Assembly (NCBI GenBank): GCA_958442925.1
Contig: CAUCIO010000014.1
Location: 1-25,571 of the forward strand
DNA from: an uncultured Clostridium sp.
GTDB taxonomy: Bacteria > Bacillota > Clostridia > Lachnospirales > Lachnospiraceae
Length of the DNA stretch: 25,571 bases
Reading direction: 5' to 3'
Shown here: piece by piece, positions 7,400 through 14,651 of the stretch
Layout of the letters: the number at the start of each line of letters is the position of its first letter
Position numbering within the stretch: position 1 is the first letter of the stretch
The notes under the pieces: generated by a model
What the model saw: only the letters and a program-made list of their open reading frames with translations
The model's database searches: none
Told to the model about the DNA's origin: nothing
Program-made: the position numbers and the translations under genes

Positions 7400-8161
7400 T
7401 TGAATAAACCGATGATTCAGATGGATGGAATTGTAAAGCGGTTCGGCTCCATCACAGCCCTTGACAACATGAATTTTCAGGCCTTCGGCGGGGAAATTAC
7501 TGCCATTGTAGGTGATAACGGTTCTGGAAAAAGTACGCTGATTCAGATTCTCACTGGATGTCTGAAGCCGGATCAGGGCGTCATCCGGATCAAGGACCGC
7601 ATATTCCGATCCCTGACAGTCAAAGAAGCAATGGAACAGGGCATCACAGCTGTCTATCAGGATCTGGCCCTTGATAACTGTAAGGACTGCGCCGGCAACC
7701 TGTTTCTTGGGCGGGAGCTTCTGCGCTTCGGACTTTTTCTGGATCACAGAGCCATGTACCGGGAGTCAGAACGGCTTTTAAAGCAGCTTCATATCCATAT
7801 TCCAGATATCCGCCAGCCAGTAGAAAAAATGTCCGGCGGGCAGAGACAGGCAGTAGCTATTGCAAGAGCCGTGTACCAGAACGGTGATATTATGATTTTT
7901 GACGAACCCACCTCAGCTATGGGAATGAAGGAAACCGCCCGGATTATGAAGCTGTTCTGCGCCTTGAAAGAACAGGGGAAAACCATTATCCTGATCAGCC
8001 ACAACCTGTTTCAGGTTTTCGACATTTCTGACCGGATCTGTGTCATCAAAAACGGCAGGCAGGTGGATTCCTTTCTTACAAAAGACAGCTCCCCGGAACA
8101 GCTGTACCAGACAATTATTGAAAAGGAAGAGCAGACCGATGACAAAGAAATGGATCAGTAA
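7400..8161 (+). CDS. Sugar-type ABC transporter, single-domain ATP-binding protein
   Basis: An ABC ATPase of the carbohydrate-uptake-2 group (relatives RbsA, XylG, FrcA), but with one nucleotide-binding domain, not two fused ones. Counting from the upstream ATG at 7385, Walker A is GDNGSGKST (43-51), the Q-loop glutamine is Q92, the signature is MSGGQRQ (149-155), Walker B ends IFDEPTSAMG with E174, and the switch histidine is H206. It would act as a homodimer on the cytoplasmic side. Start: the ATG at 7385 has no ribosome binding site, while TTG at 7400 has GGGAG 8 nt before it, so TTG is preferred (253 residues). Its end overlaps the permease gene by 23 nt. Confidence 0.92.
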   Translation: MNKPMIQMDGIVKRFGSITALDNMNFQAFGGEITAIVGDNGSGKSTLIQILTGCLKPDQGVIRIKDRIFRSLTVKEAMEQGITAVYQDLALDNCKDCAGNLFLGRELLRFGLFLDHRAMYRESERLLKQLHIHIPDIRQPVEKMSGGQRQAVAIARAVYQNGDIMIFDEPTSAMGMKETARIMKLFCALKEQGKTIILISHNLFQVFDISDRICVIKNGRQVDSFLTKDSSPEQLYQTIIEKEEQTDDKEMDQ

Positions 8162-9098
8162 ATATTCCCAGCAGCTGTTTCTGATGGCTGTGCTGTTATT
8201 TATCTGCGCTGTTTTAGCGGAAAAAAGCGAATATTTCTTTACATGGAAAAATATCAGAAATATTCTGGAGGCTGCCAGCTACCGGATGGTGCTGGCTGTG
8301 GGCATGACCTTTGTAGTAGCCTCCGGCGTGATGGATCTGTCTGCCGGATCCATTGTCTCCCTCTGTGGGGTACTGACGGCTCTGGCTCTTCACGGCGGAA
8401 TAGGAATCCCGGCAGCCTGCCTTATGGGAATCGCGGCAGGCGGGCTGATGGGCGCCTTAAACGGCGTTCTCATCCACTGCACGGGAATCAATTTTTTCGT
8501 CCTCACCCTGGCCTCCAGCAGTATGCTCCGTGGTATTTCCTTAATGATTACAGACGGAAAACCCATCACCAAATTCGGAAAAGAATTCATGCAGCTGGGA
8601 ATCGGGCGTATTGGTGAATTTCAGCTTCCTGTTCTCTTTGCTCTGGCGCTGATTCTTCTTTCCTTTCCTCTGATGTTCCACACAAAATGGGGAAATTATA
8701 TTCAGGCTCTGGGAGGCAGCGAAACTGCCCTGAAACGATCCGGAGTAAGAACCGGCTTCTACCGCGTTTCCGTCCATATATTCCTAGGAATCGCAGCTGC
8801 TGTTACTGCCGTTATCGTCACTGCGCGCCTGAATTCCGCTGAACCAAATGCTGGTATGAATATGGAATTTGACGCTGTCACGGCAGTGATCATGGGCGGT
8901 ACGCCCATCCGAGGAGGAAATGCCAGCATTACAGGAACTGTTCTGGCTGTTCTGATTCTGGGAATCATTCGAAACGGGCTGACACTTTTAAGCGTATCCT
9001 CAGACTTCCAGCAGTGGATCACTGGATTTTTGCTGCTGATGTCTGTATTAATTTCAGAAATTAAAGTCTGGAAGTTCAGGACTTTAATCAAATCATAA
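8139..9098 (+). CDS. Sugar-type ABC transporter permease (RbsC-like)
   Basis: A 319-residue inner-membrane permease of the BPD_transp_2 family, the partner of RbsA/FrcA-type ATPases. It has about eight to ten hydrophobic segments. Typical family stretches are MVLAVGMTFVVASGVMDLS followed by AGSIV near residue 70, 'FVLTLASSSMLRGI', 'YIQALGGSETALKRSGV' (the cytoplasmic loop that contacts the ATPase) and 'FDAVTAVIMGGTPIRGG'. The ATG at 8139 has AGGAAG at a suitable distance and lies inside the end of the ATPase gene in another frame, so translation is coupled. The longer frame starting near 8040 would overlap the ATPase by over 100 nt and is not preferred. It likely moves a pentose, hexose or nucleoside-like solute. 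Confidence 0.92.
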   Translation: MTKKWISKYSQQLFLMAVLLFICAVLAEKSEYFFTWKNIRNILEAASYRMVLAVGMTFVVASGVMDLSAGSIVSLCGVLTALALHGGIGIPAACLMGIAAGGLMGALNGVLIHCTGINFFVLTLASSSMLRGISLMITDGKPITKFGKEFMQLGIGRIGEFQLPVLFALALILLSFPLMFHTKWGNYIQALGGSETALKRSGVRTGFYRVSVHIFLGIAAAVTAVIVTARLNSAEPNAGMNMEFDAVTAVIMGGTPIRGGNASITGTVLAVLILGIIRNGLTLLSVSSDFQQWITGFLLLMSVLISEIKVWKFRTLIKS

Positions 9099-9121
9099 AT
9101 CACAAAGATTGAGGAGGTAGT

Positions 9122-10249
9122 ATGATGAGAAAATGTTTCACAGGTTTACTGGCAGCCGGCTGTATAGCAGCAGTATTAACAGGATGCGGCAGCTCTGACA
9201 GCGGAAAGGAAACGTCCGCTCCGGAGACAACGGCTGCTGCTGAAAAAACGACAGAGGCAGAAACTTCCAAAGAGACTGAGGCGGCAGAGGCTTCCTCCGG
9301 CAAGGTGGATCAGCTGCTGGCTGATGTGGAGACCAGAATGAGCGAAGCCTTAGGGGAGCTTCCGGAAAGCGGCCAGGGAGAGAAAATCGGCGTTCTTATA
9401 AGCTCCACCTCCAACGAGTTCTGGGGAACCATGAAGACCCGCTATGAAGAGGCAGCTAAGGATCTGGGAATTGAAGTCGAAGTGTTTGAGGCAGATGCCG
9501 AGGACGATACACAGGGACAGCTGGATGCATTAAACACCATGGTAACCATGGATTTCGATGCCATTATCCTCTCCCCGATTGACGGCACAAATCTGATTCC
9601 AGGCATCGTAGCTGCCAACGAGGCAGAAATCCCTGTCATCAACCTGGGACCTGGCGTAGACGGAGAAGCCTTAGCTGATGCAGGCGGCCATCTGGATGGA
9701 AAAATCACTGTAAACTTCGAGGAACAGGGCAGCACAGTTGCCAATGACATGATTGCCAGAATGGAGGACGGCGGAAAGGTTGCCATTCTCTCCGGACTGG
9801 AAGGTGCGGGACAGAGCGTAGGCAGAACAAACGGAGCCAAGGCCGTGTTTGAGAGCACAGAAGGCATTGAGCTGGCTGCTGTCCAGGCCTGCGACTGGGA
9901 TACAGAAAAGGCTTATGAAGCAACCAAGGATATTCTCACTGCAAATCCGGATCTGGAAGGCATCTTCGCCTGCAACGACAACATGGCGTTAGCTGCTGTT
10001 CAGGCTCTCCAGGAGATGGGCAATGAAGACGTCATGGTATACGGCGTAGACTACACTTCCGATGCCAAGGCTGCTATCGAAGAGGGAACCATGATGGGAA
10101 GCATGACCTACTCCAGCGCCATCTACACAAAGGCAGCTGAGGAGATGGCTATGCTGATCTCTCAGGGCAAGACCTTTGAGGAGCCGGTTTACCTGCCGCT
10201 GACACTTGTAACACAGGACAATGTAGCTGACTTTGAAGGCTGGAAATAA
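9122..10249 (+). CDS. Sugar-type ABC transporter substrate-binding lipoprotein
   Basis: A 375-residue lipoprotein with a Peripla_BP_4 (ribose-binding-like) fold. The signal peptide ends at lipobox LTGC with lipidated C22, followed by a T/E/A/S-rich acidic linker (residues 23-60) that tethers it to the membrane surface. The binding domain begins about residue 85 with IGVLISSTSNEFWGTM and contains 'DFDAIILSPIDGTNLIPG', 'KVAILSGLEGAGQSVGR', 'GIFACNDNMALAAVQAL' and 'VMVYGVDYTSDAKAAI', which build the two-lobed fold and hinge. GAGGAGG at 9111-9117 fits the second of two adjacent ATG codons (9125) slightly better than the first (9122). It is placed last among the transporter genes and just before the PsuG-like gene, so it probably binds the substrate or a relative of what that enzyme handles. 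Confidence 0.92.
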   Translation: MMRKCFTGLLAAGCIAAVLTGCGSSDSGKETSAPETTAAAEKTTEAETSKETEAAEASSGKVDQLLADVETRMSEALGELPESGQGEKIGVLISSTSNEFWGTMKTRYEEAAKDLGIEVEVFEADAEDDTQGQLDALNTMVTMDFDAIILSPIDGTNLIPGIVAANEAEIPVINLGPGVDGEALADAGGHLDGKITVNFEEQGSTVANDMIARMEDGGKVAILSGLEGAGQSVGRTNGAKAVFESTEGIELAAVQACDWDTEKAYEATKDILTANPDLEGIFACNDNMALAAVQALQEMGNEDVMVYGVDYTSDAKAAIEEGTMMGSMTYSSAIYTKAAEEMAMLISQGKTFEEPVYLPLTLVTQDNVADFEGWK

Positions 10250-10251
10250 GT

Positions 10252-11037
10252 ATGAAGTATTTAATTGAGACAGCGCTTTTAACCCATGGTCTGCGCTCTC
10301 TGAGCAATGATTATCTGAAAGCTCACTGGACTCTTTCCGAGGCTCCTATCGCCTGGATCTGCAGAGGAGAAATCAGAATCGGAACTATGGAGGAATATCT
10401 CTCCTTCCGCACAGAAGCCCAGTCTGCCATCAGAATTGACTGCGAGATCCTGGACAAGGCTCTGCAGGACGGCCTTTCCGGGGCTCTCACAGCCTCCGGA
10501 ACTATGGCTGTGTGCAGAAAACTTGGAATTCCCATGGCAGTCACCTGCGGTATGGGGGGCATTGGAGATATTAAAGGAGAGGAGCTCTGCCCGGATCTTC
10601 CCGCTCTGGCTGAAATTCCTGTTATCCTGGTATCTACTGGCCCCAAGGATATGCTGGATCGACAGGCTACCATCTCCTGGCTCACCTCCCACGGTGTCCA
10701 GGTCATCGGCGCAGAACGCAATTTCTGCACCGGATATGTGTTTACCGGCGAACCAGTACAGCTTCAGGCAGTTCTGAAGGACTCCGCGTTTGCAAATCAG
10801 CCTGGTTCCCTTCGGCCCCCGCTTCTGATTATCAATGAAATTCCGGAAGAAAAGCGAGTAAAGGATCGCCAAATTCTCGCAGAAGCTGTGGCAGAGGGAA
10901 AACGGGCAGAGCAGGAGGGCCGGTATTTTCATCCTGCTGCCAATGGGAAAATCGACGAGCTGACAGATGGGTATTCCTCTGAAATTCAGCTGGCATCCCT
11001 GTTGGCAAATGCAGAACTGGCAGGACGAATCCTGTAG
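10252..11037 (+). CDS. Divergent PsuG/IndA-family (pseudouridine-5'-phosphate glycosidase-like) protein
   Basis: A 261-residue protein alignable by eye, from memory, with E. coli PsuG (about 312 residues), which splits pseudouridine 5'-phosphate into uracil and ribose 5-phosphate. Shared stretches are LIETALLTHGL (PsuG ALESTIISHGM), 'SGALTASGTMAVCRKLGI', the glycine loop CGMGGIGDIKG, 'CPDLPALAEIPVILVSTGPK' and the end 'SSEIQLASLLANAELAG'. E6, D115 and K132 match the PsuG residues Glu31, Asp149 (metal) and Lys166 (Schiff base), and the 17-residue D-to-K spacing is the same. The positions of PsuG Lys93, His137 and Asn289 are not conserved (the last is E244), and the protein is shorter. The gene starts 2 nt after the binding-protein stop, so it belongs to the transporter operon. 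No PsuK-type kinase is present. The substrate is unassigned. Confidence 0.72.
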   Translation: MKYLIETALLTHGLRSLSNDYLKAHWTLSEAPIAWICRGEIRIGTMEEYLSFRTEAQSAIRIDCEILDKALQDGLSGALTASGTMAVCRKLGIPMAVTCGMGGIGDIKGEELCPDLPALAEIPVILVSTGPKDMLDRQATISWLTSHGVQVIGAERNFCTGYVFTGEPVQLQAVLKDSAFANQPGSLRPPLLIINEIPEEKRVKDRQILAEAVAEGKRAEQEGRYFHPAANGKIDELTDGYSSEIQLASLLANAELAGRIL

Positions 11038-11068
11038 CAGGATTCATATCCCTGAAAAAACAAAAAAC

Positions 11069-11139
11069 GACAGACCTGGTGATACGGCCGGGCTTTCACA
11101 AAAAAGCCTGTTCATCTGTTCACCAGGTCTGTCATTTTT
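11069..11139. terminator. Composite bidirectional terminator between the ABC/PsuG-like operon and hsp20
   Basis: GACAGACCTGGTGA (11069-11082) pairs perfectly with TCACCAGGTCTGTC (11120-11133), 14 bp. The 37-nt loop contains a second hairpin, GGCTTT with AAAGCC. On the plus strand it is followed by ATTTTTC; on the minus strand the stem is followed by a GTTTTTTGTTTTTT run. It serves both converging genes. Confidence 0.85.
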
Positions 11140-11162
11140 CTTATTTAACCGCTGTGATGATG

Positions 11163-11612
11163 TTATCCCTCAATGGCAATATAGCGGTTTTCTTCCATCT
11201 TCTTCTGTTCCTTTTTCGGGAAGGAAATTTTCAGGATACCATCCTCAAATCTGGCCTTGATATCCTCTTCACTGATTTGCTCTCCGATGTAAAAACTTCT
11301 GCTGCAGGAGCCGCTGTAGCGCTCTCTTCTGATGTATCTGCCTTCCTTGTCTTTCTCATCCTTGTCAAGGCCCTTAGCGGCGCTGATAGTCATATAGCCA
11401 TCCTTCAGCTCTGCTGTAACCTCTTCCTTCTTAAATCCCGGAAGGTCGATATCCAGCTCATAGGTATCGTCAGTCTCTCTCACATCTGTCTTCATCATGT
11501 TCTTCGCGTGTTTTCCGTACAGCGGATTGCGTCCCTCGAAGAAATTCCTGTCAAATGGGAAATCCATCCAATCGTCAAATAAATTCTCTCCAAAAATGCT
11601 TGGCATTAACAT
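11163..11612 (-). CDS. Hsp20/alpha-crystallin small heat shock protein
   Basis: A 149-residue ATP-independent chaperone that holds unfolding proteins in the cytoplasm as oligomers. The alpha-crystallin domain spans about residues 41-137: MKTDVRETDDTYELDIDLPG, 'KKEEVTAELKDGYMTISA', 'RRERYSGSCSRSFYIG' and the consensus 'ARFEDGILKISFPKKE'. The N-terminus (MLMPSIFGENLFDDWMDFPF) is hydrophobic and aromatic, as usual for substrate binding. It ends RYIAIEG, giving an I-x-I tail motif at I145/I147 for oligomer contacts. AGGAGG lies about 8 nt before the ATG. It is controlled by a promoter and CIRCE operator at 11776-11818, with a leader of about 155 nt. Confidence 0.95.
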   Translation of the reverse strand: MLMPSIFGENLFDDWMDFPFDRNFFEGRNPLYGKHAKNMMKTDVRETDDTYELDIDLPGFKKEEVTAELKDGYMTISAAKGLDKDEKDKEGRYIRRERYSGSCSRSFYIGEQISEEDIKARFEDGILKISFPKKEQKKMEENRYIAIEG

Positions 11613-11775
11613 AAAACATACCTCCTATCCTTTCAGATGTTACGGTTCCGTTTCATGGCTGGGACTGTAATATCATCGTCTGCTGTCTGCAGACTGTTAT
11701 CAGTTTTTCTGTTGTCAGAACTCAGAAGGTGCTTTCAGGTCTTACTTTTGTTCCCCTCTCCTTTGTTCTATCTGT

Positions 11776-11804
11776 AATATAACACATGTTATTAGCAATG
11801 TCAA
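11776..11804 (-). promoter_or_regulatory. Promoter of hsp20
   Basis: Minus strand: consensus TTGACA (11804-11799), a 17-nt spacer and TATATT (11781-11776). It is about 165 nt upstream of the hsp20 start. The -35 box lies inside the CIRCE operator. Confidence 0.85.
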
Positions 11805-11818
11805 GCATTGAGTGCTAA
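11792..11818 (-). promoter_or_regulatory. CIRCE operator (HrcA-binding site)
   Basis: Minus strand: TTAGCACTC, a 9-nt spacer, then CATTGCTAA. The first arm matches the CIRCE consensus exactly and the second matches 7 of 9 positions of GAGTGCTAA; the spacer length of 9 is the canonical value. HrcA represses heat-shock genes from this site at normal temperature. Overlap with the -35 box fits repression by blocking RNA polymerase. Confidence 0.85.
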
Positions 11819-11848
11819 TTTTTAAAAAAAAATTATTTCTTTTCACAC

Positions 11849-12619
11849 CTATTTCTGCTCAGGACAGCTTTCATTCATACTGCACTCAAACAAAAATGCT
11901 TCTCCTGGATGATCGGTCTTCCTTTCCCCTGAAAATGATGTATAAACTTTTATCTGTGTAAAGCCTGCTGCTTTTAAATACTGTTCCATTTCCCCTTCCC
12001 GGTAGAGGTAAATCTGAAAATCCATTTCCTCTCTCTGCTGCAGCTTTGAATCGCAGTACAGCTCATAAATACCCGGCAAAAACTGGATCTGCGCCATCTT
12101 ATCATAAAAACTTTTTGTTTTTAAAATCAGGTCAAATCCCTCTTTTGTTTTTACAGATGCAGAAACCTCATACCCATTGCTGTCCGGGCATCGATCTGCT
12201 TCTGTCTCAACTGAAAAAACAAGCTTTCCTTTTTCAGACAGACACTCTCTCAAATTTTTTAATATTTTTCTGCACAGCCCAATATCAGTAAACAGAGAAA
12301 TTGAACCAGCTGGAATGAAAATATAATCATACTTTTCTTTTGGGCAATACTCTGACAGATCAGCCTGAATTACCTTCGCGTCCGGTGCCTTCTGCTTCAG
12401 TTGAGCCAGCATTTCACCTGACAAATCAAGTCCCGTTATATCAAATCCCCATTCCATAAAAGGGATTAAAAAGCGGCCGCTTCCGCACAGCGGTTCTAAA
12501 ATTCTGCATCCTTTCTCTGCATAAGAAAGATAGAAGTTCAGCTCCTCTTCTGAAGCCTTCTCATGTAAAATTTCATACATCCTGGTACATAAACTGCCAT
12601 AGTAATTCTGCCTTCTCAT
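11849..12619 (-). CDS. Class I SAM-dependent methyltransferase
   Basis: A 256-residue Rossmann-fold methyltransferase. The SAM-binding motif I is ILEPLCGSGRFLIPF (40-54), the acidic residue after strand 2 is D65 in GLDLSGEML, and 'KVIQADLSEYCPKEKYDYIF' covers motifs II-III. The N-terminus (NYYGSLCTRMYEILHE) and overall layout resemble small-molecule or general UbiE/YcgJ-type methyltransferases; the target cannot be read from sequence. Its start codon overlaps the stop of the HD-domain gene by 4 nt, which indicates a shared transcript and coupled translation. No convincing terminator follows; the hsp20 promoter begins within 50 nt of its stop. Confidence 0.88.
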   Translation of the reverse strand: MRRQNYYGSLCTRMYEILHEKASEEELNFYLSYAEKGCRILEPLCGSGRFLIPFMEWGFDITGLDLSGEMLAQLKQKAPDAKVIQADLSEYCPKEKYDYIFIPAGSISLFTDIGLCRKILKNLRECLSEKGKLVFSVETEADRCPDSNGYEVSASVKTKEGFDLILKTKSFYDKMAQIQFLPGIYELYCDSKLQQREEMDFQIYLYREGEMEQYLKAAGFTQIKVYTSFSGERKTDHPGEAFLFECSMNESCPEQK

Positions 12620-13182
12620 TCTGCATCTCTCCTGATTTTTTTCACCGTATCTTCCCTGGCCTCTCTGCGAAGCTGCCGCATATATTCAGAAAAGGCAGTT
12701 TTATCCTCCCCATAGGTCTGGTTCAGCTCGTATTCCATGGGAAGCCAGGTACTCAAATCTGATAAATTATGCTGCAGTACCGCCTCCATACTGTCTATGG
12801 CCTTATAAATCCTGGCTTCCAGTGTGCTGCGTTCCGCCATTTCATTATATAAAGCTTCCATCTTTTCTGCATATGGAGCCGGAAGGGAGGAAACCCAGTC
12901 TCGGAGAAGCCGCTCCTCCCTCTCTTCATCTTCCTCTGTCTTTTCAAAAGCCGGTATGTCCCCGGTAAAGGCCTCCCCCAGATCATGAATGATGCACATA
13001 GCCGTCACCTTATCCATATCCGCCTCAGGAAATTCATCCCGCATGAAAAATGCCATCAGAGTCATCATCCAGCTGTGCTCTGCCACACTTTCCCGCCGTC
13101 CCTTAGATGTATAGCAGTGGCGTGTGGTATCCTTTAACCGCTCCGCAACTGTCAGCGTCTCGATCAGTTTTCTTGCCTCCAT
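12616..13182 (-). CDS. HD-domain phosphohydrolase, YfbR/HDDC2-like
   Basis: A 188-residue HD-domain protein related to YfbR-type 5'-deoxynucleotidases, which dephosphorylate deoxynucleoside monophosphates and need a divalent metal. Metal ligands are visible as H36 in SVAEHSWMM, the HD pair H66-D67 in CIIHDLGEAFTGDI and D130 in YKAIDSMEAVLQHN. The start MEARKLIETLTVAERLKDTT matches the usual family start and has GGGAGAGG just upstream. An ATG at 13260 would add 26 residues rich in charged and Cys residues but has no ribosome binding site. It overlaps the methyltransferase gene by 4 nt and follows the lipoprotein gene by about 80 nt. Confidence 0.87.
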   Translation of the reverse strand: MEARKLIETLTVAERLKDTTRHCYTSKGRRESVAEHSWMMTLMAFFMRDEFPEADMDKVTAMCIIHDLGEAFTGDIPAFEKTEEDEEREERLLRDWVSSLPAPYAEKMEALYNEMAERSTLEARIYKAIDSMEAVLQHNLSDLSTWLPMEYELNQTYGEDKTAFSEYMRQLRREAREDTVKKIRRDAE

Positions 13183-13263
13183 CTCTTCCTCTCCCTTCTG
13201 CTGCCCTGCTTCGCAGGCATAACATTCCTCTGCACGTCCTCTCTTCTGTTTCCAGGCCATCCG

Positions 13264-14346
13264 CTACTCTAAATATTCCAGAAGCTGATATACTCTCTCT
13301 TTGGTCAGCTCTGCCGCTTTCTGGCTGATTACCATAGACTGCATACTTCCTCCCTCATGGGGCGCTCCGGCGTCTTTTGCCGCTGCTTCCTTCTCCTGAA
13401 TCCACGCTCTCTGCTCACTGGTCAGCGTCTCCATCTCTTTACTGTCTTTCGACTGCTTCAGCACGTCCCACAGCTGGTTCAGCGCAGAGTCCCACATCTC
13501 ATAAATTTCCTGGCTTTTCCTGTTTAAATCGGCCTGCGTCAGAGAGCTGTCTGTCTCAAGCTCTGCCTCAAGCTTTGATGTCTGTTTCTCTGTATTATCA
13601 ATCAAATCCTTAATTCCCTGGAAACTGTCCCAGCCTCTGAAGCCGTACTGCTGGTTTTCATTGTTCAGCACATAAGAAGACAGTTCTGTCTCTTCTGACG
13701 ATGACAGATCATAATAGCCGATCCAGCTTCTGAGCTCCTCTGACAGAGACTGAAGCGGCGTACCCGGCAGATGGATAAGAATTCGATCTGCCCCGTCCAG
13801 CCCGTAAACATCTGAATAGCAGTAACGGACTCCATCCTTTATTTCCTCTGTCCCTGCCGTATTCTTATATTCCATGGAAGCGATTCTTACTGCATAGGTA
13901 TAAGCGTCTATTTTTTCCGGTTCTGTAAACTGTCCTTTAAAATCACATAAATACACCGTGCCGTTGGGATAGGTCTCTCCCATGCTCCCCATATCAGAGT
14001 CAAAATATTCTCCCTCAAAGCTTCCATCCGGCCGGATATCCAGCAGAGTAGACCAGCCTCCGGCTCCGCTGGAAAAAACAAACTGGATGTGCTTCAAATC
14101 CTCAAAGCTCAGATCTGCCTCTGAACTCTCCCCCTCACTGGTTTCCCCGGCAGAACTGCTTTCTGTCTCTGTATCCTGGGCGTCATCATAGATGGAAAGT
14201 CCTCCGGCCGTACTCTCTGTCGTCGATGCTGCCTCTGTTTCAGCTATCGTTTCAGCTGCCATCTCTGTTTCCTTTTTCGTGCATCCGCTGAAGGCCAGCG
14301 CCGCCGCTCCTGCAAACACTGCAGCTGTTATCTGATATCTCTTCAT
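13264..14346 (-). CDS. Lipoprotein with C-terminal LprI/DUF1311-like domain
   Basis: A 360-residue predicted lipoprotein. The signal peptide MKRYQITAAVFAGAAALAFS ends with GC, giving lipidated C22, followed by an E/T/S/A-rich linker to about residue 85. The middle part (about 85-255), with 'FVFSSGAGGWSTLLDIRPDG' and 'YDLSSSEETELSSYVLNNEN', is not recognised. The final 110 residues match the DUF1311/LprI pattern, including 'LNRKSQEIYEMWDSALNQLW', 'METLTSEQRAWIQEKEAAAK' and the end QKAAELTKERVYQLLEYLE; LprI-type domains include lysozyme inhibitors, though most are uncharacterised. The start at 14346 has AGGAGG 8 nt upstream; an in-frame ATG at 14403 lies in the promoter (TATAAT at 14400-14395). 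It leads the operon with the HD and methyltransferase genes. Confidence 0.85.
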   Translation of the reverse strand: MKRYQITAAVFAGAAALAFSGCTKKETEMAAETIAETEAASTTESTAGGLSIYDDAQDTETESSSAGETSEGESSEADLSFEDLKHIQFVFSSGAGGWSTLLDIRPDGSFEGEYFDSDMGSMGETYPNGTVYLCDFKGQFTEPEKIDAYTYAVRIASMEYKNTAGTEEIKDGVRYCYSDVYGLDGADRILIHLPGTPLQSLSEELRSWIGYYDLSSSEETELSSYVLNNENQQYGFRGWDSFQGIKDLIDNTEKQTSKLEAELETDSSLTQADLNRKSQEIYEMWDSALNQLWDVLKQSKDSKEMETLTSEQRAWIQEKEAAAKDAGAPHEGGSMQSMVISQKAAELTKERVYQLLEYLE

Positions 14347-14521
14347 ATTGAATTCCTCCTGTTTCTGACTCCGATTCACATTTCCAGTATCCTTATTATA
14401 CACGATTTCATCTGCGCCAGAAAACAGAAACCTGTCTTTCCTCCAGGTATTTATGTATATTTGCCGTTTTTTTCATTAAACTAAAATCAGACACAGCTGC
14501 ACATCCAGAATAAAAAAGTTC

Positions 14522-14550
14522 TTTACCAGCTATCTGTTTTAGAGTATAAT
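14522..14550 (+). promoter_or_regulatory. Promoter of the flavodiiron fusion gene
   Basis: TTTACC (14522-14527), a 17-nt spacer and a perfect TATAAT (14545-14550), 102 nt before the start codon. A second TATAAT (14572-14577) lacks a good -35. The -10 is part of an imperfect PerR-like repeat (see findings). Confidence 0.65.
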
Positions 14551-14602
14551 GATATCAATAACTATTTCTATTATAATACACTGTAACTTACACTGATATA
14601 AT

Positions 14603-14647
14603 TCAAGAACGCTCCTACACGGTTCTTGACTGCGAAAAAGGAGGAGC
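14603..14647 (+). promoter_or_regulatory. Leader hairpin with loop complementary to the Shine-Dalgarno
   Basis: TCAAGAAC (14603-14610) and GTTCTTGA (14622-14629) form a perfect 8-bp stem with an 11-nt loop. The loop begins GCTCCT (14611-14616), exactly complementary to AGGAGC (14642-14647) at the ribosome binding site AAGGAGGAGC of the next gene. The stem is clear in the sequence; a control role is inference. Confidence 0.4.
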
Positions 14648-14651
14648 ACTT

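Noticed and set aside
8040..8138. N-terminal extension of the permease
   Set aside because: It would overlap the ATPase C-terminus by more than 100 nt, lacks homology to the permease family, and a well-placed start exists at 8139.
11613..11775. RNA thermometer in the long hsp20 leader (AACAT/ATGTT around the ribosome binding site)
   Set aside because: The stem is only 5 bp with a large loop and does not pair the Shine-Dalgarno itself; CIRCE already explains heat control.
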